A DNA stretch of 64,000 nucleotides from Corallium rubrum. Its lineage: Eukaryota > Cnidaria > Anthozoa > Scleralcyonacea > Coralliidae. The position numbers and the translations under genes were made by a program. Numbering within the stretch: position 1 is the stretch's first letter; each line of letters opens with the position of its first letter. Location of the stretch: assembly GCA_964035015.1 (NCBI GenBank), contig OZ036006.1, positions 12,758,816 through 12,822,815 of the forward strand. Reading direction: 5' to 3'. The notes under the pieces are model-generated. The model worked only from the letters and a program-made list of their open reading frames with translations, did not search any database and was not told the origin of the DNA. Below are positions 9,701-18,722 of the stretch, piece by piece.

Positions 9701-10090
9701 TCATTCGTCGAAGGTGTTTAAAACCGGGGAAGTCCGAACGGGGTTCTGTGGCTCGGATTTCAACACAGTTCCTTCCATTACCTTCTCCTCATCAACGGTT
9801 TTCAACCTCTGGATCTCTCTTCTCTCCTGTCTCATAGTGTAATAAAGTGAAGCCCCACCAATAATCAGTCCAACGGTTCCGATTATGTAACCATAATAAG
9901 CTGACCGACCCCCACCAACCCCGAAGTCAACCGCCAACCGCTCCCAGGCTTTCCTCTCCTTGGCTGCTTTCGATATCTGAGCCAGTCGTTTACCAGCAGC
10001 CACCCGTTTCGGATCCTTGACTCTCTCCGTCTTGTCCACCGATGTTATTTTAGGGACTTCCAGGGTTTTCTCAGATATTTCGTCAGCCAT
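9701..10090 (-). CDS. Polinton single-pass membrane protein (129 aa)
   Basis: Intact frame from ATG 10090 (MADEISEKTLEVPK). A basic middle section (KDPKRVAAGKRLAQISKAAK) precedes one clear transmembrane helix (YGYIIGTVGLIIGGASLYY) and an acidic-to-neutral tail. The start is preceded by GGTTAGTGTATAG. It has the layout of a small virion or membrane-anchored protein. The function is not known to me. Confidence 0.68.
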   Translation of the reverse strand: MADEISEKTLEVPKITSVDKTERVKDPKRVAAGKRLAQISKAAKERKAWERLAVDFGVGGGRSAYYGYIIGTVGLIIGGASLYYTMRQERREIQRLKTVDEEKVMEGTVLKSEPQNPVRTSPVLNTFDE

Positions 10091-10104
10091 CTATACACTA
10101 ACCT

Positions 10105-10265
10105 ATATTCCATCTGTAGGGAATCTGTGAGGTTGTCTGTCAGTTAATCTGTAAGGTCGTCTGTAGGAGTCTGTGAGGAATCCGTGAGGTCACCGGGAGG
10201 AATCTCTGAGACTGTCCTTAGGGAGTCTGTGAGGTCATCTGTAGGAATCTCTGAGACCGTCGGCC
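10105..10265. repeat. Degenerate short tandem repeat
   Basis: Repeated variants of TCTGTGAGGTCATCTGTAGG over about 160 bp between two divergent Polinton genes. On the minus strand they would read as TDDLTDS-type peptides, but no convincing start exists, so I treat it as non-coding spacer. Confidence 0.6.
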
Positions 10266-10416
10266 AGACAACAACAGATTCAGTCACGTAATACTCTCCC
10301 CTACGGTTTCTCCTAACACAATGTCTCATCACCCCGATAGCTCTTCTGACGGCGTGGAAGATAATCAGTATGGGTCGTCTAAGTCGTCTAGGGTCGTACC
10401 GCACACCTGGGGTATA

Positions 10417-11150
10417 ATGACCAACCCAAAGCTCGGTGCTCGGCTGATCGCCCTCGACGGAAACATTGGTGTGGGGAAGACAACGTTCGTGAAACCATTC
10501 GCTAAGAGGAACCACTACCGTCTCATAGAAGAGCCAGTTGAGGACAACCCATACCTAGAAAGGTTTTACGTCGACGCCGGGAGATGGGCGTATGAGATGG
10601 AGACCTGGTTCCTCGGTGAAAGAATCGACGCCTACCTAAAAGCTCTGGAGTTAATCAACGAGGGGGAGAATGTGATTATAGAGCGAACACATCACAGCTG
10701 TATGGTTTTCACTAAGAACTGTTGGCGTAATGGGTGGATAACCAGCGAACAGTTCTCTGAGTATTCCCAGGTCTTCCACTCACTAAACAATCTGCTCCCA
10801 ACCCCTGATGCCCTACTATTCCTGGAAGCCTCGGTTGACACTTGTTATAACCGAATGCTCGGAAATGTGAAGCTGGTGTGACTAAGGACTATCTCGGGTT
10901 TATACAAAGGTATATGGGGGAGATGACTGAGGACATAGCCCTTAATGGGACTAAGGTGATTACCCTCGATTGGGAAGACTTCGGTCCGGATGAGTCGGAG
11001 GTAGTCGGTACCCTCAATGGGATCCCTAATGGATTTCACGGTTGGATGGCTCGTGTGAACGGTCGGGACGTTTACATTCCAGAGATAGTCAGAACCGTTA
11101 GCCAGGCCCGACAGGCTCAGGTGAGTCGTACCTTCTATGGTACCGTGTAA
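10417..11150 (+). pseudogene. Deoxynucleoside kinase carried by the Polinton, frameshifted
   Basis: Start chosen at ATG 10417 because GGGGTATA directly precedes it, like other starts here. The first part shows the P-loop LIALDGNIGVGKTTF, then DAGRWAYEMETWFLGERID, IIERTHHSCMVFTKN and DALLFLEASVDTCYNRM. These are the substrate and lid-approach segments of the dCK/dGK/TK2/insect-dNK family. At about 10859 the frame is lost by one base. The sense continues at 10861-11150 with a YLGFIQRYMGEM-type helix typical of the family C-terminus. The intact gene would have had about 245 codons. It runs against its neighbours and its 3' end overlaps the 3' end of the 11098-11610 gene by about 53 bp. It would have salvaged deoxynucleosides for the element's own DNA synthesis. 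Confidence 0.85.
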
Positions 11151-11610
11151 TCATACTGTCGAAATGTGGGCAGACCTCAGTCACAATGTCGTCGAGTACA
11201 CGAACGTCGGATAGGAAGATACTTTCGTCATAGGAAGCTCCACGTAGGAAGCTTCTGATCTGTGTCAGAACCTTGTGATAGTTGATACGAGCGAATTCAC
11301 AGTTCTCCAGTCTTCCAGGCATCCCCGACTTGGTCATATATCCCTGAATCAGGACGCCAGGACCGGCTATGGTCCCGAGGATTAATGGGTTAGCTGTAAC
11401 ACCACCGGCTATTCCCCCGACCACGGTCAACCCAATAGAGACCGTCTCGAGGATCATCTTCAGTCTCCTCAACCTAGTATGTTTCCACTTGTAACAAGTC
11501 GCTAGCTTATGGTAATACGAATAAAGTCTCTGCAGTTTGTCTACTTCAGCCGATTGGAGGTTTTTACCAATGTGGTTGAAGCTGATAACGCTTTTTCTTT
11601 TTCTCTTCAT
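11098..11610 (-). CDS. Polinton membrane protein (170 aa), unknown
   Basis: Intact frame from ATG 11610 (MKRKRKSVISFNHIG). A basic N-terminal segment with YYHKLATCYKWKHTRLRR is followed by a long hydrophobic region (SIGLTVVGGIAGGVTANP continuing to about residue 90), consistent with a membrane hairpin. The C-terminal half is soluble (FLRGASYDESIFLSDVRVLD, VCPHFDS). The last 18 codons overlap the kinase gene tail-to-tail. I recall similar proteins in other animal Polintons. The function is unknown. Confidence 0.68.
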   Translation of the reverse strand: MKRKRKSVISFNHIGKNLQSAEVDKLQRLYSYYHKLATCYKWKHTRLRRLKMILETVSIGLTVVGGIAGGVTANPLILGTIAGPGVLIQGYMTKSGMPGRLENCEFARINYHKVLTQIRSFLRGASYDESIFLSDVRVLDDIVTEVCPHFDSMITRYHRRYDSPEPVGPG

Positions 11611-11615
11611 TCTAA

Positions 11616-12398
11616 TTACAGGTCATATTCAACCATGGTCCTGTTACAGATCTTCTCAATGTCAGCGTCTCCCAGACGACCCTCTACGATCTTCATACCG
11701 TAAAAGTTGATGTTTGAATAATACTTCTTAAAGCTGTTTAACCCGAACACATCCAGATATGATGTCCCTATCTGATCGATGTTACTGATAAAAAATGAGT
11801 CTCTTAGTATCTCACCATTTATCCTGACGTGTGACACGACAAGCCCGGATAGCCAGTGGGTAGATAGTAGGATCTTCTTTCCCATAAACTTCGCTGGGAT
11901 TGTACAATCATGAATCCTATGTGGTGACGACCCATCTATAAACAGTTTGTCATTTACCCCAGCTTTAAACCCAATGCTTTTGCCTAAACTGTTGTCATTA
12001 TTGGAAACGATCATTTCCCAGGTATTTGACGCCGGTCTTACGCTGTTTCTCTTTACCACAACGAAAACTGAAACATCAGTGAACATAAATCTGGGTATGC
12101 TAACGTGGAAGGCTGTTCTTATTGAAGACTCAGGATAAAGAAAGTGGTGGTCGTCGGCGGTGTTTAGCTGTGGGTTGATACTAGGAGGTCTCCAAAACAT
12201 GGTTGAGTGGGTTTCACCGTCTCTGTCCTCTATGTAGTCAACAAAATGGAGTTTGGAGACCGTGTTTTTACTGAATCTGGTTACGTTTAGGTCAAAAATG
12301 ACCTTATAGTCACGGACGTTTGTGTTAAGGACTTCTCTTAGCTAATCGCTGAGTTGTTTATTAGTGATTGGTCTGTTGTAACCATAAAACAGACTCAT
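11616..12398 (-). pseudogene. LamG/concanavalin-like Polinton protein with early nonsense codon
   Basis: The start is ATG 12398 (MSLFYGYNRPITN), preceded by CTTATAGTAT. An in-frame TAG at 12342-12344 interrupts codon 19, after which the frame stays open to 11616 (about 260 codons in all). The long open frame from 12200 is thus the downstream part of a nonsense-mutated gene rather than a complete one. The body reads as beta-rich with alternating hydrophobics (DVSVFVVVKRNS, GKKILLSTHWLSG, INGEILRDSF) and ends FYGMKIVEGRLGDADIEKIC. This is reminiscent of a laminin-G/concanavalin fold, in which binding of host surface glycans would be plausible. Fold assignment is by impression and needs a profile search. 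Confidence 0.62.
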
Positions 12399-12401
12399 AT
12401 A

Positions 12402-13792
12402 CTATAAGACGTATTTACTGAACAGATACCCAGACACAGCTGTTAGAACCAATAGGATTCCCAACTCATTATCCGGCTTTGATTGTTTATCAGGTGTGTG
12501 GGCAGCTGGTCTGTCAGGTTTGTGGACGGTTGGTTTGTCAGGTGTATGGACGGATGATCTGTCGTCTAGTGTTTCCAGGTGTGAACCGATCTCCTGATGT
12601 AGCTTCTTTGGTTGTTTGTGAACACCTTGGTAGTTGACTTCAGAATTAATACCAAACCTCATACCCTCCGACGCACGTCTGAGTAAGTTGTTATATCCTA
12701 GGATTTTCTCCTTCAGTATTGTCAATGACCCTGGGACTAACCACGTGTCAGGACTTATGGCTAGGTTCTGGGTGACGTTGATATCTGATATTGCCCTGTT
12801 CATATTCAGAATCCAAGTACTGACACTGTAGTTAACGATGGCATCCTCTACAAGGACTCTGAATTCCTAACCAGCACCTTTGTTAACAATGCTGATCCTT
12901 GTTTTAGCTGTGAACCGAGAACGGCGTAAACATAAGCCTCGATGGACTCATTCAGATACTGTAAACCTACTCTGGTGAAACCATTTGTCCGTAAAGGGAT
13001 GAACCTTCTGTAGTGTGTCTTATAATCGCTATTGAGACGCCACATCCACTCATGGAATGGACGGTTGTGTCTGAAACCAGAGTGAGGATTAATCAGGAAC
13101 TTTTTTTCTCTAGGTATGTTCGCCATGTTGTCAATCACATCGTGCCCCACGCCGAACTCTCTCATTAGGTCACTCCTCTTCTCCGTTATCAGACGTCTTA
13201 GCATACGCCGCTTGGTGAAATAAAGGTGAAAACGCATGATCGAGGTAACCACCGGATATACGTCTTCTGAGAATCTTAGATGTTCCACCCCAACGCCACA
13301 GCAGTATGAGCTAAGATAGACAGCAAGGATGAGTTGGTAATAAGGTTCATTGTTATTCCACCATACTGCGATGTCCGTCCGGTTTCCTGGGTTCAGGACT
13401 GGTAATTTTGCCATAAAAAAGTCTTGGTCGTTAACGTAGATCCTGAAATTGTTAAGGTCGTAGTCTATAGCGTTGTCTGACAGATACGTGAACTTCGAGA
13501 AGTCATATTTTCCCTCAATGTCCCTCTTCCAGTGTCGCTTACCCTGAACTTTCTGTACCGTACCACCACCAAGCCATATCTTCGGAAATCTGGGTGGTGA
13601 CTTATTTATTGTTAAATACTTGGTGTAGTTTTTATTGTTCTTAAAATCTGTGTCACCAGTGTAGATGTACGAATCGTTGATAGGTCCGAAGAACACACCA
13701 GGTTCTGACTGACCGAAGACTGAATCAGTTATGAACTTAGTTCTATCAGCGTATGGGTATTTGATGAAAAACTCTCTCAGAGTCTTATCCAT
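12402..13792 (-). pseudogene. Large Polinton protein of unknown function, probably one gene with frameshift
   Basis: The first part (13792 to 12848, 314 residues, MDKTLREFFIKYPYADRT) stops after LVRNSESL. A second frame continues immediately (VEDAIVNYSVSTWILN, then MNRAISDINV...) down to 12402, ending with a hydrophobic helix ELGILLVLTAVSGYLFSKYV. The two frames overlap near 12850-12880 and the coding signal simply changes phase, so I read them as one gene of about 460 codons with a frameshift. Proline/threonine-rich DKPTVHKPDRPAAHTPDK repeats precede the terminal helix. It begins only 19 bp from the divergent integrase gene. If they are two genes, the second starts at 12803. No domain recognised. 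Confidence 0.62.
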
Positions 13793-13811
13793 ATATCATA
13801 GGTTAAGTTAT
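13793..13811. promoter_or_regulatory. 19-bp divergent intergenic region, bidirectional start-site boxes
   Basis: Between the leftward 13792 gene and the rightward integrase there are only 19 bp, TATATCATAGGTTAAGTTA. Read leftward the start is TATGATATATG; read rightward it is AAGTTATATG. Both resemble the TAGTATA-type box next to other starts of this element. If transcription starts here, both messages must be almost leaderless. Confidence 0.5.
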
Positions 13812-14908
13812 ATGGACGCGGACGTCGGGTTGGAACAGGAATTGAGAGATATTTACTACAATCCGAAAACAGGGTATCAATCAGCTGAACGATTATATCA
13901 GAAGGCGGTGGGAGAAGGTCTTGATGTGAGTAGGAAGGTGGTAAGGGATTGGCTGAAAACACAGGACACGTACACGAGGTATAGGCCGGTTGTGAGAAAA
14001 CATAAGTTCAGACAGACGTTCGTCAGCCACCTCGGTGAGCAGATACAGATGGACTTGGTTGATATGGGAAAGTACAAGAACCAGAACAAGGGTTATTACT
14101 GGATTCTGACTGCTGTTGAGATTCTGAGTAGGTACGCTTTCGCCGTCCCCGTTTACAGGAAGGACACGAAAACATGACCGGGGCTGTGGATAAGCTGTTG
14201 GAACAGTTCAAAAACCGATTTGGTGACTACCCCGACCTGGCTCAGTTCGACGACGGAAAGGAGTTTTATAACGTTGGTGTGAAGGACTTACTGAAGAAAC
14301 GTGGTGTTGAGTACTTCAGTACGTTTTCAGACAAGAAAGCAGCAGTCGTCGAACGATTTAACAGAACACTTAAGACTGCTATGTGGAAGTATTTCTACAC
14401 CAAGGGGACTTATAGGTGGATTGATGTCCTGGGCGATCTCGTTGAGGGTTATAACAACACAAAACATAGTGTTATCCTTCTGACGCCCAAGGACGTTAAT
14501 AAGTCAAACGAAAATCAGGTTTGGAACACGCTGTTCGGTCACCATTTTGGTGATCATCCTTTACCCAAGTTCCGGGTTGGAGACACTGTAAGGGTGTCAA
14601 AGTATAAAAGTATATTTACGAAAGGTTATGAGGCTAACTTCACTGAGGAAATCTTTAGGATAACGAAGGTCATCCGTGGTGATCCAAACGTTTACGAGAT
14701 AGAGGACGCTGAGGGTGAACCGATTATTGGAAAGTTCTATGAGGAAGAGCTGTCGCCGGTGGATAAGAAGGATGACGTTTATAGGATTGAGAAGGTGTTG
14801 AAGAGGAAGAGAGTCGCTGGAAGGAAGATGGTGTTGGTCAAATGGTTGGGTTATGACAGTAGGCACAACTCATGGATACCTGAGAGTGACATACAAAACC
14901 TGGGTTAA
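13812..14908 (+). pseudogene. Polinton integrase (DDE) with C-terminal chromodomain, frameshifted
   Basis: Starts at ATG 13812 (MDADVGLEQEL). The retroviral-type catalytic core is readable: first Asp in QMDLVDMG (about residue 81), second in QFDDGKEF and the Glu in AVVERFNRTLK, with spacing between the last two of about 33. A single-base shift at 14172-14176 ends the first frame at TGA 14175-14177, and the sense resumes from MTGAVDKLL at 14174. After the core comes a basic beta-rich region, then a chromodomain (YRIEKVLKRKR, LVKWLGY, NSWIPESDIQ) near the C-terminus. Integrase inserts the element with 6-bp duplications; a chromodomain would target it to methylated histone. All three catalytic residues survive, so the frameshift is the defect. 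Confidence 0.92.
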
Positions 14909-14922
14909 TATATACTCTGAGG

Positions 14923-15607
14923 ATGAGGTTAACATTATTCATTGAGAACGGTGAGAAGACTGTCTACTTCGAACAACCTATCATGGCCACAAATAATGCT
15001 GAAGAAAGCGACGGTATACTGGGACTATAACAATGTGGTGTCAGGTCTGAACGATTCGTTGTCGTTTGATGGTATGAAGGCATCCGCTCCTGAGGGTTAT
15101 CTGAACTTTGACGCGTTGGAAACGTTCGTTAAGACTTTAGCCGGGACCCATAGTGGGGTGGTTGAGTTCGGAAAGAATGTTTACAACGGAACATCTAAAG
15201 TGAAAACGTCAAAGAAGTTGAAACTTGGAAAGATGGGTCTTCTTTTAGGGTTTGATGAAAACGATGTGATAACTGGTGGTGGTGGTGGTGGTGGTGGGTG
15301 GACTAACAGTCCAAATCAGGTTGACATCAACAGAGGGTTGAGGTATGTTAAGATCTCGTTTGACGCTGTTGAAAGTGAGAAAAGTCTGGACAATGGGAAG
15401 AGGAGTAACCTGATTGGCACTCTCCCAATAACCTCTGAACAGAGTTTGAAAGGAAGCGTACAGCACTACACAGACATTGAGTCGAAAGCTGAGATCCGTA
15501 AGGGTGTTTATGGTAAGATGACCTTTAGGGTTCGTGGGAATAATGATCAGTCGGTAGGTCGGCCGGTTGGGATTGGGGCTGTCCTGCTTGAACTGTACAT
15601 AGGTTAG
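14923..15607 (+). pseudogene. Polinton minor capsid (penton-like) protein, frameshifted near N-terminus
   Basis: ATG 14923 opens MRLTLFIENGEKTVYFEQP, typical of the Polinton minor capsid start, and is preceded by TTAATATATACT. That frame ends at a stop near 15030. From about 14985 the sense continues in another frame (LKKATVYWDYNNV...) to 15607. A small deletion probably caused the shift. The body contains a GTG-repeat-encoded run of glycines (about 15272-15298) and ends VGIGAVLLELYIG. Position immediately upstream of the other virion genes supports a single jelly-roll vertex protein. The assignment rests on synteny and memory of the family. Confidence 0.7.
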
Positions 15608-15613
15608 TATATA
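15604..15613 (+). promoter_or_regulatory. Start-site box TTAGTATATA before the 422-aa gene
   Basis: TTAGTATATA abuts ATG 15614 and overlaps the TAG stop of the minor capsid gene. It is the best example on the plus strand of a box that also precedes 16900 (TAGTATA), and on the minus strand 9684 (TTAGTATA), 12398 (TAGTAT), 8997 and 8541 (TAGTTATA). See the matching finding. Confidence 0.5.
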
Positions 15614-16882
15614 ATGGATGGAGAAGGAAAAGACTCCGAAATGAATGACCACGGTGAGGGCAGAGAAAAAAAAGACGGTACTGACGAGACGGGTCTCACA
15701 GATGATGACAATGAGGACTCCGAACTGGACGATCTGTCCAAACCTTCTGAAGATGAAAACCGCGTTAAGGATGATCTGCCCAAACCTTCTGAAGACGTAG
15801 CCCATGTTAACGATGGGGTGCCCAACGTTGGTCGTGATGTTGGGGCAATAAAAAGATCTATCACACATGATAAAAAGCAAATCTTTCGCGAATCGTTAGA
15901 TACTACAATAAATAAAAAAGATGGTGAGGCATCTGAGGAGCTGATAGAATGTACTGAGTTTAGTTTCGACAAAAAAGGTCGCGTCAATGGAGCGGAGTTT
16001 TATGATGTGAGGGTCTTAATGTCTGATAGTGGTGGGATTAGGTACAGTGAAAACAAATCAAAAAAAGTAGTCGAGTACGTTGAGCTTTTTAAGGAACTGT
16101 TAGAGAAAGCTAGAATTGAACATTCCAACACGACTGAGGGAATGATTGAGGAGATCGACGACAACTCAATAATTTCTGAAGAAGTGGTGGTTGATATAAT
16201 CTCACGAGCCAGTTCAGTGATCGACGGTTGGGTTGAAGAAAGAGAGGAAAAACTACAGGATGACGTGGGAGGAATATCCCTAAGTGAGCAGGAAATAAGA
16301 GAACTCTCTGGAACGTTAAACCCACAAGGTATGGATATGGAGAAGATTGAAGCCCTTGAGATACAAGCCGATCACTACAGACTAAAAGCATTAAATGAGG
16401 TCAACCCTGTTAAGGAACAGTTCTATAGGAGCGTCAGCGAGACAGCGGAACTAAAGGCAGACAGCATAAGAATTAGGATTGGTGAAAGGCCTGAACACAC
16501 AGAAGCCGTGTCTGTCTTAACCAATGAGGTGGAAAACAATGACCTAAATAGGTTGGAACGTTTTAAGAAGTGGGCTAAGAAAAATATGGTTGGTCTGTCT
16601 GCCATAGCCATCACCATAGCTGGGATTGTAACCACAATAGTTGTTGCCGCTAGGGGGGCCGTCTCTGGAGGAGCAAGGGCTGTTGGTGGTTTCGCTAAGG
16701 CACTCGCTAACCTGGGTAAGAGTTTGGGACCTTTGTTAGCACCACTGTTCAGTGTGATAGCACAGGTTCTGACTTGGGGAGCAAAAGGGATAGCATGGTT
16801 AGCCAACAATCTGTGGGTCTTAGCTATAGCTATGGCGTGGTTATTGTATGACTACTGGAAAAACAGAAAAAACAGAAAATAA
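15614..16882 (+). CDS. Large Polinton virion-associated membrane protein (422 aa)
   Basis: Intact frame between the minor and major capsid genes. The N-terminal 100 residues are very acidic and contain an imprecise duplication (DDLSKPSEDENRVKDDLPKPSEDVAHV). The middle is helical and charged (EYVELFKELLEKARIEH, KIEALEIQADHYRLKALNEV). The C-terminal 110 residues are strongly hydrophobic, with at least two or three membrane segments (MVGLSAIAITIAGIVTTIVV, PLLAPLFSVIAQVLTW, LWVLAIAMAWLLYDYW), ending in a basic tail. The position suggests a virion component, perhaps a membrane-active or membrane-anchored protein. I cannot assign a named family. Confidence 0.75.
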   Translation: MDGEGKDSEMNDHGEGREKKDGTDETGLTDDDNEDSELDDLSKPSEDENRVKDDLPKPSEDVAHVNDGVPNVGRDVGAIKRSITHDKKQIFRESLDTTINKKDGEASEELIECTEFSFDKKGRVNGAEFYDVRVLMSDSGGIRYSENKSKKVVEYVELFKELLEKARIEHSNTTEGMIEEIDDNSIISEEVVVDIISRASSVIDGWVEEREEKLQDDVGGISLSEQEIRELSGTLNPQGMDMEKIEALEIQADHYRLKALNEVNPVKEQFYRSVSETAELKADSIRIRIGERPEHTEAVSVLTNEVENNDLNRLERFKKWAKKNMVGLSAIAITIAGIVTTIVVAARGAVSGGARAVGGFAKALANLGKSLGPLLAPLFSVIAQVLTWGAKGIAWLANNLWVLAIAMAWLLYDYWKNRKNRK

Positions 16883-16899
16883 AATCTGTTATGTAGTAT

Positions 16900-18141
16900 A
16901 TGACCAACAGAAGTCAGACAGAGTTGTTACCTGGATTTAGACGGGCTAAGATGTCGGAGATCAAGGGGAGTAGAACAAGACACACGGTCACCATGAACCC
17001 CAACAAAGTCAACCCTGGTGAGGACCTCTACATCGACATACCAAAGCTAAAACCTGATAGCTGTTTGGTCCCGGGTAGCTTTCACCTATTGTTCGACTTC
17101 AAGAGTGCTAATACCAAGTCGTGGTTCCTAAACAATCTCTCCAGGCTTCTGGTTGAGAGGTTAGTCGTCAAGTTAGCCGGCGAGACTGTTTACGACAACA
17201 CAGGTGAAAGTGTCCTCGGTGTGTACAGGGATCTCTGGCTACCTAAGAGTGTGAGGGATCAGATGGTTGGATATGGAATTGGTCCAGAGAACTTGAGAAA
17301 GCTGATGTCTAAGGACGACAGTGGGGCTTCCTCTGGGGACGCTGAGAAGGTAGCTGACACTCTGATGCTCACAATCCATGGGACGAAGCTGAGGGTGAGA
17401 TTGGATAAGATCCTCGGGGACCATGGACTATATGCTCCCTTTGAAATGTACAACAACTTCCTCTACGTCATTAGCTTACCAAAGGCAAGTGATGTTATGG
17501 TGGCCCAGTCAAGTGAATCTGTTGATGGATACACACTGGAAAACCTTGAACTGGAGTATGAGACGATTGATAACACCGACATCGCCAGTGAGATAACCTC
17601 GCTGTACACAGCTGGTCGATCGTTATCCTACGAACACGTCACGCTGATGAAGTCAACTGAATGGGCGGCTGGATCAGCCCTGATCAACGAACACATTAAC
17701 CTCCCACGAAAGTCTATGAAAGGGATTGTGATGATGTTCACAAATAAAACCCGGACTGATAGTGAGGAGTACGTCTATCCAAACATCGAAAGTGTTAAGC
17801 TAACAATTGAGGGTGTACCCAACGCTGTCTTCAGTCAGGGGATCCCAAAGAGTCGGTTCTATGACGAAGCTAAAAGACTATTTGGTGGGAAGGAAAACAC
17901 AGATCAGTTTATGACAATCCAGAAGTTCTATAAGGACGCCTTCGCTCTGGCGATTGACCTGAGGAGTATTGAGGATCGTGATAGTGTCGGAACTGGGAAA
18001 AGAATCGTTAACACACAGTCTGGGGACCTGATTGAGATTACCAAAAAGGTGACTGTGGCTGACGTAGTCTGTCGGATCTTTGTGCTGAGTGATGGTTTGG
18101 TAAATATGGTAAACAAAAACCTAAAATCAATTCAGTATTAA
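16900..18141 (+). CDS. Polinton major capsid protein (double jelly roll)
   Basis: Intact 413-residue frame. ATG 16900 overlaps the end of a TAGTATA box. The sequence shows the family's early signature around LKPDSCLVPGSFHLLFDF, SWFLNNLSRLLVERLVVK and AGETVYDN, followed by two beta-rich halves of similar size, consistent with a double jelly roll. Known Polinton capsids form pseudo-hexameric capsomers. It is followed with no gap by the ATPase gene (ATG 18142) and preceded by the membrane protein. It is one of the few core genes here without a visible break. Confidence 0.88.
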   Translation: MTNRSQTELLPGFRRAKMSEIKGSRTRHTVTMNPNKVNPGEDLYIDIPKLKPDSCLVPGSFHLLFDFKSANTKSWFLNNLSRLLVERLVVKLAGETVYDNTGESVLGVYRDLWLPKSVRDQMVGYGIGPENLRKLMSKDDSGASSGDAEKVADTLMLTIHGTKLRVRLDKILGDHGLYAPFEMYNNFLYVISLPKASDVMVAQSSESVDGYTLENLELEYETIDNTDIASEITSLYTAGRSLSYEHVTLMKSTEWAAGSALINEHINLPRKSMKGIVMMFTNKTRTDSEEYVYPNIESVKLTIEGVPNAVFSQGIPKSRFYDEAKRLFGGKENTDQFMTIQKFYKDAFALAIDLRSIEDRDSVGTGKRIVNTQSGDLIEITKKVTVADVVCRIFVLSDGLVNMVNKNLKSIQY

Positions 18142-18718
18142 ATGGATCACCCATTCAATATGTTGGTCGTTGGTATGACGGCCTGTGGGAGAACCTGGTA
18201 TCTTCTAAAGATGTTAGAAGATGAATACTTCAGGTTCTTCGACTACATCGTTCTGCACTACCTGGAAATACACCTCCGACCCGGACTTCATCGCTGTGGA
18301 TTGTAGTCAGGACGACGTCGAAATTATACTAGAATATATTGTTCGAATATTCAGGGGGTCCAAAACATTGATAGTCCTCGACGACTGTGCTAGTGGACAA
18401 CCCGTAAAGAACAGAACAAGTGAGTTGGTCAAATTATCCTTCAGCGCCCGGCACTACAATCTCTCAACTATCGTAATCACACAACAGCTAACGGCTATCA
18501 CAAAACCTTATAGGGAGAATATTAGTAAGTTGGTAACGTTCTACAACCCCAACAAAACCGACATGAAGGTTATTACTGATGACTACCTAGGTGGTTTAGA
18601 CCGTGATGATGTTATGTAGGCAACTAAAAAGTTAAAAGAGAACAAATACGCTAGACTTGAGATTATGTTAAGACATCCGTACGCGTATAAGGTGGTTATC
18701 CCCAAATCTGGTCTATAG
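18142..18718 (+). pseudogene. Polinton DNA-packaging ATPase, multiply mutated
   Basis: Starts immediately after the major capsid stop (MDHPFNMLVVGMTACGRTWY). The Walker A motif reads GMTACGRT: the invariant lysine is an arginine. At about 18255 the frame is lost and resumes one register over (KYTSDPDFIAVDCSQDD). Walker B is intact (TLIVLDDCASG), followed by STIVITQQL, the sensor-like motif. A TAG at 18617-18619 interrupts the tail, with the frame open on to the true stop at 18716-18718 (HPYAYKVVIPKSGL). The family is the FtsK/HerA-type ATPase that packages DNA into capsids. With a frameshift, a nonsense codon and the Walker A change, this copy cannot function. Confidence 0.88.
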
Positions 18719-18722
18719 TAAG

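Noticed and set aside
10144..10515. Minus-strand 123-codon frame
   Set aside because: Mostly antisense to the kinase start and a degenerate tandem repeat, with no start-site box.
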